Shown here: positions 52,400 to 60,912 of the stretch, piece by piece
Layout: every line of letters begins with the position of its first letter
Position numbering within the stretch: position 1 is the first letter of the stretch
Origin: CAVPCY01 sp963770765
Lineage (GTDB): Bacteria; Actinomycetota; Coriobacteriia; Anaerosomatales; PHET01
NCBI GenBank assembly: GCA_963770765.1
Contig: CAVYQS010000005.1
Location: 254,041-318,040 of the forward strand
Direction: 5' to 3'
DNA length: 64,000 bases
Made by a program: the position numbers and the translations under genes
The notes under the pieces: generated by a model
Told to the model about the DNA's origin: nothing
Seen by the model: the letters and a program-made list of their open reading frames with translations, nothing else
Database searches by the model: none

Positions 52400-53563
52400 A
52401 TGCGCATCCTGCGCAACATCTTCAGGCGCAAGCTGCGCGCCTTTCTCACGATATTCGGCATCTCGATCGGCGTGTTCGCGCTGGTCGTCATGGGCGCACT
52501 GGCCGAGAAGCTCACCTTGCTCGTGGATGGCGGCATGAAGTACTACGCGGGTAAGGTCGTGGTCAACGGCGAGGGCGGCGTCATGGGCGTGGGCACCGCG
52601 CCGCTCAAGAAGAGCATGCTGCGCGAGATCGAGCACATCTCGGGCGTCCGCCGCGCCTCGGCCGCGTGCGGCGCCCTGCTCGACGAGGAGTTGCCCACCG
52701 TGAGCATGGGCAATGTCCCGACCATCCAGGCCGAGGACGGGCGGGCGAAGGGGTACGAGACGTTCGTCATCAAGATCGCCGAGGGACGCGATCTCAACAA
52801 CGGCGACATCGGCAAGGTGGCCCTGGGGTCCGACATCGTCACCAAGCTCAACGGCCATGTGGGCGGATTCGTGGAGATCCGCGACGAGCGCTACGAGGTC
52901 GTCGGCATCTACGACAAGACGCTCACCGCGCCCGACAACGCGGTCGTGATGACCATGGACGACGCCCAGAAGATCATCCACGACGACCTTCCCGATGCCG
53001 TGAAGGACTCCGTCGTCCCCGAGACCATCGTCTCGAGCTTCGCTGTCTATCTCGAGCCCGGAGAGCGCCCGGAGGTGGTCGCACGCCGCATAGAGCGAGA
53101 GATCGACAACGTGGACGCGATGACACCGCTCGAGTTCGAGCGGCAGGTCAAGCAGCCGCTCCAGATATTCACGTCGGTCATCTATGCCATCGCGCTCATC
53201 TCGCTGCTGGTGGGCGGTCTGTCCGTCATCAACACCATGACGATGGCGGTCGCCGAACGGACCCGCGAGATCGGCGTACGCAAAGCGATCGGTGCGAGCA
53301 GCGGCCAGATCATGAGACAGTTCATCGCCGAGTCGGCGCTCATCGGGCTCATCGGCGGGTTGGCGGGGCTGGCATTCGGGCTGCTCGTGACGAGCGCCGG
53401 CAATGCTGCGGGCGAGGTGAGCGGCAACGCCCTGTTCCTGGTGACGAACCGCCTGCTCTTCGGCTCGCTCGTCTTCGCGGTGGGTCTCGGCACCTTGAGC
53501 GGGCTGTATCCCGCGTGGCATGCCGCAAGCCTCAACCCGGTGGAGGCGCTGCGCTATGAGTGA
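52400..53563 (+). CDS. MacB/FtsX-type ABC transporter permease
   Basis: A 387-residue permease: an N-terminal helix (FLTIFGISIGVFALVVMGAL), a large extracellular MacB_PCD domain (about 45-255), then three C-terminal helices with the FtsX signature AVAERTREIGVRKAIGASSG. Type VII ABC systems use ATP to move substrates or transmit force across the envelope, not to pump through the membrane. A GGTATCAT -10-like element lies at 52,354-52,361. The ATPase gene overlaps its end by eight bases, and a two-component system follows. That layout is typical of exporters of antimicrobial peptides or stress sensors in Gram-positive bacteria. Confidence 0.9.
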   Translation: MRILRNIFRRKLRAFLTIFGISIGVFALVVMGALAEKLTLLVDGGMKYYAGKVVVNGEGGVMGVGTAPLKKSMLREIEHISGVRRASAACGALLDEELPTVSMGNVPTIQAEDGRAKGYETFVIKIAEGRDLNNGDIGKVALGSDIVTKLNGHVGGFVEIRDERYEVVGIYDKTLTAPDNAVVMTMDDAQKIIHDDLPDAVKDSVVPETIVSSFAVYLEPGERPEVVARRIEREIDNVDAMTPLEFERQVKQPLQIFTSVIYAIALISLLVGGLSVINTMTMAVAERTREIGVRKAIGASSGQIMRQFIAESALIGLIGGLAGLAFGLLVTSAGNAAGEVSGNALFLVTNRLLFGSLVFAVGLGTLSGLYPAWHAASLNPVEALRYE

Positions 53564-54353
53564 TCTCGACATGGCCGCAGCGACCGACTTCAGGGCGACG
53601 GATCCCGCACCGGATGCGCCGCCGGCTTCGGAGGCGATCATCAGCGCACGCGGCCTTGCCAAGCGCTACCAGCTCGGTAAGGAGAACTTCGTCGACGCCT
53701 TGCGCGGAGCGACCCTGGACATCCAGCGCGGCGAGATGGCCGCCATCATGGGGCCCAGCGGTTCGGGGAAGTCCACGCTGATGCACATCACCGGCTGCCT
53801 CGACGTCGCAGACGCCGGCGAGGTCTGGCTCAACGGCCGCCGCGTCGACGGTCTGGGCGGTGCCGAACTCACACGCGTGAGGCGAAACGAGATCGGCTTC
53901 ATCTTCCAGGGCTTCAACCTGATCCCCACCCTGTCGGCCGAGGAGAACGTCGCGCTCGCCGCCGAGTATGCGGGGCACTCGCGCAAGGCAGCACTCGTGA
54001 CAGCGCGCGAGTTGCTCGAGACCGTGGGCCTGGGCGACCGGATGCGTCACGTGCCCAGCGAGCTGTCCGGCGGTCAGCAGCAGCGCGTCGCGATCGCGCG
54101 CGCGCTCGTGAACGACCCGGGCATCGTGATGGGCGACGAGCCCACCGGCGACCTGGATACCGCCACGAGTGCCGAGATCGTCTCGATGATGCGGCGCGTC
54201 AACGCCGAGCGTGGCACGACGTTCCTGATCGTGACGCACAACCCCGAGGTCGCGGCCGCCTGCGACCGCACCGTCCGCATGCGCGACGGTGTCGTGGTCG
54301 ACGATGGAGACGGCACACCGCAGGGTGTTCCGGCTCTGGCCGCCACCAGCTGA
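53556..54353 (+). CDS. ABC transporter ATP-binding protein (MacB/LolD type)
   Basis: A 265-residue ATPase: Walker A GPSGSGKST, Q-loop FIFQGFNL, signature LSGGQQQRV, Walker B IVMGDEPTGDLD and H-loop VTHNPE. A 40-residue N-terminal extension precedes the domain. ATG at 53,556 overlaps the permease stop. It powers the adjacent permease. Confidence 0.93.
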   Translation: MSDLDMAAATDFRATDPAPDAPPASEAIISARGLAKRYQLGKENFVDALRGATLDIQRGEMAAIMGPSGSGKSTLMHITGCLDVADAGEVWLNGRRVDGLGGAELTRVRRNEIGFIFQGFNLIPTLSAEENVALAAEYAGHSRKAALVTARELLETVGLGDRMRHVPSELSGGQQQRVAIARALVNDPGIVMGDEPTGDLDTATSAEIVSMMRRVNAERGTTFLIVTHNPEVAAACDRTVRMRDGVVVDDGDGTPQGVPALAATS

Positions 54354-54364
54354 AGGGACGGTCG

Positions 54365-55066
54365 ATGACCACCGTTCTCGTGATCGATGACGAGGCGAAC
54401 ATCCGGGAGCTGGTGAGTCTGTACCTCACCTCTGCGGGTCTCTCGGTGGAAGGCGCCGGCGACGGAGCCCGGGGACTCGACATGTTCCGGACGCTGCAGC
54501 CCGACCTCGTGGTCCTGGATCTCATGCTTCCCGGGATGGACGGGCGCGAGGTCTGCTCGGCGATCCGGGAGATCAGCTCGGTGCCGATCCTCATGCTCAC
54601 CGCTCGCGACACCGATCTCGACAAGGTGGCGCTGCTCGAGGCAGGTGCGGACGACTACGTGGTCAAGCCGTTCAGCCCGCCCGAACTCGTAGCGAGGGTG
54701 CGTGCATTGCTGCGCAGGTCCGCTGCGCCCGGCCCGACTCAGCTTCGGGCCGGTGAAGCCCCCGTGGTCGTGGGCGGGCTGGTGCTGAGCATCGCCGAGC
54801 GCACCGTCGAGGTCGACGGCGCTCCGGTGGTCCTCACCGCCCGTGAGTTCGACCTGCTCGCGCGGATGGCTTCGGCCCCCGGCGTGGTCTTCTCCCGCGA
54901 GCAGCTGCTCGAGTCGTCGACCGGGCTCGCTGAGTATGCCGAGGCGCGCGGCGTAGACGTGCACGTGCGGCACCTTCGCGAGAAGCTGGGCGACGACGCG
55001 GTCGCTCCGCGCTTCATCGAGACCGTACGGGGCGTTGGCTACCGGCTGCGCAAGGACGTCTCGTGA
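54365..55066 (+). CDS. OmpR-family response regulator
   Basis: A 233-residue regulator: receiver domain with the acidic pair VIDDE (D8, D9), phospho-acceptor Asp52 (VVLDLMLPG), Thr in MLTARD and Lys in DDYVVKPF, then a winged-helix DNA-binding domain from about 135 (LTAREFDLLARMASAPGVVFSREQLL, ending VRGVGYRLRK). Eleven bases after the ABC ATPase; GTGA overlap with the kinase. Its likely sites are the 11-bp repeats at 48,878 and 56,469. Confidence 0.93.
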   Translation: MTTVLVIDDEANIRELVSLYLTSAGLSVEGAGDGARGLDMFRTLQPDLVVLDLMLPGMDGREVCSAIREISSVPILMLTARDTDLDKVALLEAGADDYVVKPFSPPELVARVRALLRRSAAPGPTQLRAGEAPVVVGGLVLSIAERTVEVDGAPVVLTAREFDLLARMASAPGVVFSREQLLESSTGLAEYAEARGVDVHVRHLREKLGDDAVAPRFIETVRGVGYRLRKDVS

Positions 55067-56472
55067 GTGTCGATCCGGAGCGGCTCCCGCTTCGCGGATC
55101 GAGCTTCGTCACCCGCACGCGGCTCGCGATCGCGGGGGTCTCGGCCGCCGTGCTGCTGATCGCGTTCGCGGTCTTCTCGGCCGGGTGGTCGGCGTTCGTG
55201 GTCGAGCAGCGGACCGCGGAGCTGTCGCGTCAGCTTCCGGCGATCGCGGCCGCCGAGGCGCTGGCAGCCGAGTCGGCGTCCGGCTCGGTGCGCGACAGTC
55301 TGTTGCGCGTCGAGGCGGGCTTGTTGGGCGCCGCGCTGTTCGTGACCGATTCGACCGGTGAGGTCCTCAGGGCCTCGGAGCCCAAGGCCGCGCCGCGCAG
55401 CCTCGATCTCACCATGCTCAGGGCCGCAAGTCAGCCTGGCGTGCGCTCGGCGACGGTGAGAGGTGCGGGTGGCAGGCAGGTGCTCGTGGTGGCCGCACCG
55501 GTGGGCGACGGCAGGCAGTTCGTCGCGGTTCAGCGCCTCTCGGAGATCCGAGCCGCGCAGACCGGCGTGCTCGCAGTGGGTGCGGCCGGGTTGCTGGCAG
55601 CGCTCGTCGTCGCCTGGTTCGCGGGAGGGTGGCTCGCGCGCCGGCTCACGCGGCCGCTTCTGGACCTCGAAGCCGGCGCGGAGCAGATAGCCTCGGGCGA
55701 GTTCGGCGCTCAGGTCGTTGAAGTCGGTGATGTCGAGATCGCGTCGTTGGCCCGGTCGTTCAACCACATGTCGAAGCGCGTCGCCGACGCCCACGCCGCG
55801 CAGCAGGCCTTCGTGGGGGACGTCAGCCACGAGATACGCACGCCGCTCACCTCGATCACGGGATTCGCGCAGGCGCTTCTCGACGGGACCATCGCCGACG
55901 ACGACGGGCGCCGCCGCGCCGCCGGCGTGATCGCTCACGAGGCGGGACGCATCGAGGAGATCACGACGACGCTGCTGAGTCTGGCGCAGCTCGATGCCGG
56001 CGCCGTGGACGTGCTCCGCGAGCCGGTCGATCTCGCCGTCCTGGCGGATGCTCTCGCGGGCCGTTTCGGGCCTCAGGCTACCGAGCTGGGGGTCGCTCTG
56101 GCGATCGAGGTGCCGTCTGCCCCTCGCCCGCTGGCCGATCCGAACCGACTGCTCCAGTGCGTCTCGGCGCTCGTCGACAACGCGCTTGGCCACGCATGTC
56201 CCGCCGGCCAGGTGCGCGTGAGTGCTCGGGGCATCGATTCACGCTGGCGCATCTTCGTCGACGACGACGGCCCCGGCATACCTCCCGAGAAGCGCGACGC
56301 GATCTTCGAACGGTTCACGCGCCTCGATGCGTCGCGGTCGAGCGAGTCCGGTGGGGCGGGACTCGGTCTGGCCATCTGCGCGCGGCTCGTTGAACTCATG
56401 GGAGGCCGCGTCTGGGCCGAGGACGGACCACTGGGCGGCGCGCGGTTGGTCATCGAGCTTCCCGAGGCTTAA
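55063..56472 (+). CDS. Sensor histidine kinase
   Basis: A 469-residue membrane kinase: helices at about 21-43 and 168-190 enclose an extracellular sensor region of about 125 residues. A HAMP domain, the H-box FVGDVSHEIRTPLTSI (His256), N-box (LVDNALGHA), G1 (DDDGPGIPP), F-box (IFERFTR) and G2 (GAGLGLAI) follow. It phosphorylates the adjacent response regulator. The extracellular domain has no family I recognise. GTG start lies inside the regulator stop. Confidence 0.93.
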   Translation: MSVDPERLPLRGSSFVTRTRLAIAGVSAAVLLIAFAVFSAGWSAFVVEQRTAELSRQLPAIAAAEALAAESASGSVRDSLLRVEAGLLGAALFVTDSTGEVLRASEPKAAPRSLDLTMLRAASQPGVRSATVRGAGGRQVLVVAAPVGDGRQFVAVQRLSEIRAAQTGVLAVGAAGLLAALVVAWFAGGWLARRLTRPLLDLEAGAEQIASGEFGAQVVEVGDVEIASLARSFNHMSKRVADAHAAQQAFVGDVSHEIRTPLTSITGFAQALLDGTIADDDGRRRAAGVIAHEAGRIEEITTTLLSLAQLDAGAVDVLREPVDLAVLADALAGRFGPQATELGVALAIEVPSAPRPLADPNRLLQCVSALVDNALGHACPAGQVRVSARGIDSRWRIFVDDDGPGIPPEKRDAIFERFTRLDASRSSESGGAGLGLAICARLVELMGGRVWAEDGPLGGARLVIELPEA

Positions 56473-56512
56473 CCCAAACTCAACGTGTGGCCAACGCCCG
56501 CTGAACACGCGA
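56469..56512 (+). promoter_or_regulatory. Four 11-bp direct repeats (TnAAC boxes), probable response-regulator site
   Basis: TTAAC, TCAAC, CCAAC and TGAAC begin at 56,469, 56,480, 56,491 and 56,502, each 11 bp apart. They start within the last bases of the kinase gene and lie 72-115 bases before the secreted coiled-coil gene. The 11-bp phasing is typical of OmpR-family tandem sites. Confidence 0.6.
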
Positions 56513-56583
56513 ACTCCATAGTGGCACGGTAAGCTTGATACCTAAGCGCCGCTATCGCGGCCACCGAACCAGTGAGGTTCACC

Positions 56584-57297
56584 ATGACTCGCACCAACAG
56601 GATCATCGGTCTTGTGACCGCATCAGCGCTCGTCGCCGCACTCGCGGTGCCGGCTCTGGCCGTGGCCGCCGGTGGGACCACGGACTCCTCGAGCACGCTG
56701 TCGATCTCTCAGGAGCAGACACCCGCCCAGAAGAGGGCCGAAGCGCGGGCCAAGGCCGCCGAACGCGCTGCAGCCAAGGAGCGCGCACGGGAGGCCAAGA
56801 AGAAGGCCGCAGAGGCGAAGGCGAAGGCCAAGCAGGCCAAGAAGCAGGCCGCGGAAGCGAAGAGGTCGCAGGCCAAGCAGGCCCGGACCGAGAACCTGAG
56901 CAAGCGGGTCGAGAATCAGCTCCGGGCCCGCAAGGCGCGATTCGATGCCGTGAGCGCCAACATCAACAAGCGGATCGCCAGAGTGGCCGCGCTTGCCGAT
57001 AGGGTCGAGGCTGCGGGCGGTGACGTGAGCACGGTCCGCGCCGAGCTCGATGAGGCGAGGGCACGCCTCGCCGAGGCGATCGCGATCGAACTGACCACCG
57101 CCGAGCAGCTCCGGGCCGTGAAGACCGCCTCCGACAGGAAGACGGCGTTCAAGACGGCGCGCTCGACCGGCCGCGAAGCCGTGACGAAGCTCAGACAAGC
57201 GCGCGTCGCGGTGCGAGAGTCCGCGCGTCTGCTGAGGACCGAGATCGAACGACTACGCGAAGCCGGGAGCCTTGATGGAAGTGCGACGGCTCAGTAG
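56584..57297 (+). CDS. Secreted Ala/Lys/Arg-rich coiled-coil protein
   Basis: A 237-residue protein: signal peptide ending near AVAAGG (residue 31), then a long charged helix (50-105) of Ala-Lys-Glu-Arg repeats such as KKKAAEAKAKAKQAKKQ, then a helical region with heptad-like spacing to the end. No catalytic motif. It sits behind the two-component system and its repeat boxes, so it is a likely target of that system. The end overlaps the lipoprotein gene by 23 bases. Function unknown; periplasmic helical proteins of this type often bind membranes or nucleate wall structures. Confidence 0.65.
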   Translation: MTRTNRIIGLVTASALVAALAVPALAVAAGGTTDSSSTLSISQEQTPAQKRAEARAKAAERAAAKERAREAKKKAAEAKAKAKQAKKQAAEAKRSQAKQARTENLSKRVENQLRARKARFDAVSANINKRIARVAALADRVEAAGGDVSTVRAELDEARARLAEAIAIELTTAEQLRAVKTASDRKTAFKTARSTGREAVTKLRQARVAVRESARLLRTEIERLREAGSLDGSATAQ

Positions 57298-57604
57298 GCC
57301 GGTACTGCTCATAACCTGCGCCCTCGCGCTCGGTCTGTCCGGTTGCGGCCGCTCAGCCGAGCGCGTCGTTGCGCCATCTGCCACCGCTGAGACCACGGCT
57401 TCGGTTGACGCGACGGCGGCTCCGTCGGCTGCGGCCACCTCGGCTCCCGCCGGCGAGGATCCGGATGGCCCGCCGGCGCCCATCCGTTCCACCGAGGCCG
57501 AGGCCCTGGAGAACGAGCTCAAGGCCATCGAGCGCGAACTCGAGAGCCTCGACATGCCCAGTGACAGCGACTTCCAAGACATCGAAGGCTCGCTCGACGA
57601 GTAG
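57275..57604 (+). CDS. Small lipoprotein, function unknown
   Basis: A 109-residue protein with a lipobox LSGC at about residue 24, a Ser/Thr/Ala/Pro-rich linker and an acidic C-terminal helix (ENELKAIERELESLD). ATG at 57,275 lies inside the upstream gene, so the two are coupled. The acidic lipoprotein may partner the basic coiled-coil protein; this is inference from charge and linkage. Confidence 0.6.
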   Translation: MEVRRLSRPVLLITCALALGLSGCGRSAERVVAPSATAETTASVDATAAPSAAATSAPAGEDPDGPPAPIRSTEAEALENELKAIERELESLDMPSDSDFQDIEGSLDE

Positions 57605-57624
57605 CGTGTGTCGGGTGCGACCGT

Positions 57625-58371
57625 CTATGCGCTCTGGGCGACTCTCGGAGCTGATGGGTCCGGAGCCACGGACAGGTAGCCGCTCTTGACGTCTTGCACG
57701 AGCCGCCCGTCGGTCACCTCGAGGATCCTGTCGGTACGCTGCGCGACGTTGCGGTCGTGGGTCACGATCATGAACGCGGTGCCCGTCTCGGCACTGATCC
57801 TTCGGAACAGGTCGTAGACGAGGTTCGTGTTCACCGTGTCGAGGTTGCCGGTGGGTTCGTCGGCGAGCAGGAGCGCCGGTCGGTTCATGAGCGCGCGCGC
57901 GATGGCCACCCGCTGCTTCTGACCGCCGGAGAGCTGGTTGGCGTTCTTGTCGGTGATCCCTTCGAGACCGAGCAGCCCGAGCGCCTCTTCAGCCCGCGAA
58001 CGCGATTCGGCGGGGGAGAGCTCGCCTCGGATGAGCGCCGGCATCGCGACGTTCTCGTAGACGCTGAACTCGGGCAGCAGGTAGTGGAACTGGAAGACGA
58101 AACCGATGAGCTCGTTTCGGAGCGTCGCGCGCTGCATCTTGGTCAGCCCGGCAACGTCGGTTCCCCGGTAGCGGACCGTGCCCGCGGTGGGCGTATCGAG
58201 CAGTCCCAGCATGTTGAGCAGCGTCGACTTGCCCGACCCAGACTGGCCGATGATCGCCGCGAACTCCCCTTCGTTGAGCTCGAAGGAGACGCCTTTGAGC
58301 GCGTGGGTCGCCGCTTCGCCCTCGCCGTAGACGCGGTCGAGCGAGTCGGCCACCAGCAGCGTGTCAGCCAT
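57625..58371 (-). CDS. ABC transporter ATP-binding protein (LolD/MacB type)
   Basis: A 248-residue ATPase: Walker A GQSGSGKST, signature LSGGQKQRV, Walker B LLLADEPTGNLD and VTHDRN. Start overlaps the permease stop by eight bases; third gene of the operon behind the B12-binding protein and permease. Reads convergently to the lipoprotein gene. Confidence 0.93.
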   Translation of the reverse strand: MADTLLVADSLDRVYGEGEAATHALKGVSFELNEGEFAAIIGQSGSGKSTLLNMLGLLDTPTAGTVRYRGTDVAGLTKMQRATLRNELIGFVFQFHYLLPEFSVYENVAMPALIRGELSPAESRSRAEEALGLLGLEGITDKNANQLSGGQKQRVAIARALMNRPALLLADEPTGNLDTVNTNLVYDLFRRISAETGTAFMIVTHDRNVAQRTDRILEVTDGRLVQDVKSGYLSVAPDPSAPRVAQSA

Positions 58372-59512
58372 TCTGGATCACCTCGATGGGGTCGAGCTTG
58401 CTCGTGCGCCGGGTGGGGATGATGCTCGAGGCCAGCGCGACGCCGATGCCCACCGCCGCCGAGCCCAACACGAAGGGCAACTCCGGTTCGATGGTGAAGG
58501 TCGTGCCGGCGAACGAGAAGCCGAACAGCAGCAGGTAGGCGAGCGCGACGCCGGAAGCCGATCCCACCGTGCCCATGATGATGGCCTGCCACAAGAAGAT
58601 GCGGCCCGAGCGGCCGTCGGACAGCCCCATCGCCTTGAGGATGCCGATCTGCCTCGTCTTCTGCACCGCGGCGATCGCGAGCGTCGAGGCGATTCCCAGT
58701 GCGACCGCCACCAGCACGAACGTCTGGATGAGGTAGCTCGACGAGCTCTGGCTCTGCAGCGCGACCAGCAGGTCGGCGTTTTGCGCCTGCCACTCGAGGA
58801 TCTCCACACCCGGCAGCTCTGCGCGCCAGTCGCTTGCCACAGCGGCGGACTCGAAGGGCTCGTCGAGCTGAGTCTGGATCGCGGAGTACTCATCGGCGGA
58901 CCAGCCGAGAAGCGAGCGGGGAACGTCGCCGTTCACGAACGCCTGCCGCTCGTTGAAGGCGGCGGAGCCAAGATCGAACACCCCTGCCACCGAGAAGGTC
59001 GCGCGGCTCCCGCCCTGCAGGGCGAGTGCGACCGTGTCGCCGGGCTGGATACCGAACTTCTTGGCGAACTCCTGACCGATCAGGATCTCGGTCGATCGCA
59101 AAGATGGCTCGCCTTCGACCAGCCGCTCACTCACGCGGTAGATGCCGTCGAGCTCGCGGAGATCTCCGCCGATGAGGTTGAGCGGCGCGCTGTCGGTGCC
59201 GTCGGTGTACAGCGAGGTCGCGAAGCGCACGGGCGCCACGGCTCCCGCCTTGACGCGAGGATCGCCCGAGATGGTCGCCTGTACCTTGTCGGTGTAGCGG
59301 ACCGGGTCCCCCTCATTGGGCGACTGCAACGTCACCTGAGGCGCCGAGCCGATCGTCTGGTCGACGAGCGATGCCTGGAGGCTCACGATGAGCGAGCCCA
59401 CGAAGATCTGTACCGCGATGCCCACGGCGATGCCGCCGGCGATGAGCAGCGATTGGACGGGTGCCGAGCGCAAGAAGCGCCACGCGATCCGCAGTGAGAG
59501 CATCTGACTCAC
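58364..59512 (-). CDS. FtsX/LolC-type ABC transporter permease
   Basis: A 382-residue permease with an N-terminal helix (residues 20-40), an extracellular domain (45-255) and three C-terminal helices starting at VLVAVALGIASTLAIAAVQK followed by TRQIGILKAMGLSDG, the FtsX signature. Pairs with the ATPase downstream. The start overlaps the B12-binding gene by four bases. In monoderm bacteria this group does not move lipoproteins to an outer membrane, so the substrate is open. Confidence 0.88.
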   Translation of the reverse strand: MSQMLSLRIAWRFLRSAPVQSLLIAGGIAVGIAVQIFVGSLIVSLQASLVDQTIGSAPQVTLQSPNEGDPVRYTDKVQATISGDPRVKAGAVAPVRFATSLYTDGTDSAPLNLIGGDLRELDGIYRVSERLVEGEPSLRSTEILIGQEFAKKFGIQPGDTVALALQGGSRATFSVAGVFDLGSAAFNERQAFVNGDVPRSLLGWSADEYSAIQTQLDEPFESAAVASDWRAELPGVEILEWQAQNADLLVALQSQSSSSYLIQTFVLVAVALGIASTLAIAAVQKTRQIGILKAMGLSDGRSGRIFLWQAIIMGTVGSASGVALAYLLLFGFSFAGTTFTIEPELPFVLGSAAVGIGVALASSIIPTRRTSKLDPIEVIQNG

Positions 59513-60162
59513 TCTCCCGTCAGCACGACGCCGGGACCAAGACCCAGCTCGGCTTCGCTCAGGAGTTCATCGGCCGGCCACGACCGGTCGGTCGCGAACG
59601 CGGGCCCGCCCACGCCGATGCGCACTCCGGGCAGCTGCGCCTTGAGCTGCTCGATCACCTCGCGCAGCAGCATGCGGTTGTAGTGTGTGGCGGCAGACAG
59701 CGCCACGAGGTCGGCTCCGAAGGTGCGGGCCGCCGATACGATCTGGTCGACCGGCGTGTCGGCACCCAGGAAGTACGCGTCCCACCCGTGCACGTTCAGG
59801 CGGTCGGTCAGCATCCTCAGGCCGAGGTCGTGCGCCTCTTCGGGCGGACAGGCGAGCACCGCCACCTTGTTGAGGCGCTGCGCTCGCGAGGACTCCGCTG
59901 CGACCTCGAGGTACAGGCTCTCGACGATCGTGCGCACCATCGACGTGGCGAAGTGCTCCTCCCACACCTGGGTCACGCCCTGCTGCCAGGACGCACCGGT
60001 GTCCACGAGCAGGGGACCGAGCACCCGGGTGTAGAGGGTTTCGATGCTCAGCCGATGCTCGGTGACCGCGCTGACTGCCGCCTGTACACCTGCGGGCTTG
60101 TCGCGCGCGATCAGGTGTCGCTCAAGTTCCTCACGCAGCGCGGCTGCGGTGTTCTCGGTCAT
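59509..60162 (-). CDS. CarH-like cobalamin-binding sensor domain protein without DNA-binding domain
   Basis: A 217-residue protein made only of the light/B12-sensing module of CarH/LitR regulators. A four-helix cap domain (about 1-92) has W59 and E69-H70 in SWQQGVTQVWEEH, exactly the W-x9-EH motif that shields the upper axial ligand in CarH. The Rossmann cobalamin domain (97-217) has E109-x-H111-x-x-G114, whose His ligates cobalt, and then ADTPVDQIVSAARTFGADLV. No MerR HTH is present. The first ATG (60,162) opens directly on the cap domain; an extended frame upstream is non-conserved. Stop overlaps the permease start, so it heads the B12-sensor/ABC operon. Motifs are seen; adenosylcobalamin binding and light response are inferred. 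Confidence 0.82.
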   Translation of the reverse strand: MTENTAAALREELERHLIARDKPAGVQAAVSAVTEHRLSIETLYTRVLGPLLVDTGASWQQGVTQVWEEHFATSMVRTIVESLYLEVAAESSRAQRLNKVAVLACPPEEAHDLGLRMLTDRLNVHGWDAYFLGADTPVDQIVSAARTFGADLVALSAATHYNRMLLREVIEQLKAQLPGVRIGVGGPAFATDRSWPADELLSEAELGLGPGVVLTGE

Positions 60163-60290
60163 CTCGCTCCCTTCAGGTTCTTCCAGAATGTAGGTACCCG
60201 AACACGGGTGTCGCGAGCTCGGTCGGCTCCGTGTTCGGAGTGCGAGATTCGCGGGGCCCATCTCGTGGCCGCCCGGCCGCAAATCAGTGG

Positions 60291-60318
60291 TGGACACGCG
60301 GGACGTTGCTCGGTAGAA
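60291..60318 (+). promoter_or_regulatory. Promoter of tRNA-Asp
   Basis: TGGACA (60,291-60,296) and TAGAAT (60,313-60,318) with 16 bp between them, ending 37 bases before the tRNA. Confidence 0.6.
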
Positions 60319-60355
60319 TCCCGCTTGCTGTCCGCGAAAGCGGAAAGCCCCATAC

Positions 60356-60432
60356 GGGGGTGTAGCTCAGCTGGTTAGAGCGCTGGCCTGTCAAGCCAGA
60401 GGTCGCGGGTTCGAGCCCCGTCACTCCCGCCA
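60356..60432 (+). tRNA. tRNA-Asp (anticodon GTC)
   Basis: Acceptor GGGGGTG pairs with CACTCCC (one G-U), anticodon stem CTGGC/GCCAG with loop CTGTCAA, encoded CCA. Last recognisable bacterial gene of the window. Confidence 0.95.
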
Positions 60433-60470
60433 CACGAACACCTGCAGGCCGTCCGGCCACGAATAACACG

Positions 60471-60512
60471 CAGGTCAGGGCGAACATACTCGCTCTGGCC
60501 TGTTTCGTTGTC
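60471..60512 (+). terminator. Terminator of tRNA-Asp
   Basis: A 13-bp stem (60,471-60,483 with 60,490-60,502, two G-U pairs) around ACATAC, followed by TTTCGTTGTC. This fixes bacterial sequence up to at least 60,502. Confidence 0.65.
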
Positions 60513-60533
60513 TGGTTTCCGGAGCTTCCTCTG
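60503..60533. other. Bacterial-eukaryotic junction
   Basis: Between the tRNA-Asp terminator and the first eukaryotic-style exon the sequence changes character within about 30 bases. No repeat, integrase site or transposon end is visible here. The join is probably an assembly chimera. Confidence 0.7.
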
Positions 60534-60683
60534 ATGGGGCGGGATGACGCTCACCTGCAGTGGGAGAGCCTGAAGCGGCCCACCTCGGACTCAGACCCCT
60601 TCTACATAGCCGAGCTGCTGGGCCGCAGACCCGCCCAGGGCCTGGGCTGGGAGTACCTCCTGCAGCTGGCTGCCCCAGAACGG
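60534..60683 (+). CDS. Eukaryotic exon, partial (5' part of PHD-finger gene)
   Basis: An open frame reads DAHLQWESLKRPTSDSDPFY and GWEYLLQLAAPER, then meets GTGCGT at 60,684, a good 5' splice site. Downstream sequence drops sharply in GC content. The ATG at 60,534 may be internal to a longer exon cut by the junction. The domain is not recognised; it may belong to the same gene as the exons after it, or to a neighbouring one. Confidence 0.45.
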
Positions 60684-60912
60684 GTGCGTCTTGGCTCTTT
60701 CTACGTTGTGGGAAACTGTTTTATGTGGTTGGTCAATGTGCTGGTATTGATTTGCTGGTATTTGGTTGCATAGCCTGGAGTTCAATAGCTGGGCGATGGT
60801 TTTGGGGCTCAAGTTATAGGATCAGGCGCATTCTGACTCGCTCCTAGACTATGTCAAATTTTGGCTGCCTGAGCTGCTGCTCAAGATATCTGGCTGTTGG
60901 CTATTCATTCAG
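60684..60912 (+). other. Probable intron
   Basis: 229 bases, T-rich (TTTTATGTGGTTGG type), beginning GTGCGT and ending TTCATTCAG. Contrasts with the very GC-rich sequences on both sides. Confidence 0.5.

Noticed and set aside
60284..60487. Minus-strand frame across tRNA-Asp reading GLEPATSGL
   Set aside because: This peptide is the well-known false translation of a tRNA gene's complementary strand. The same applies to frames across the tRNAs at 25,347-25,556 and 40,233-40,460.
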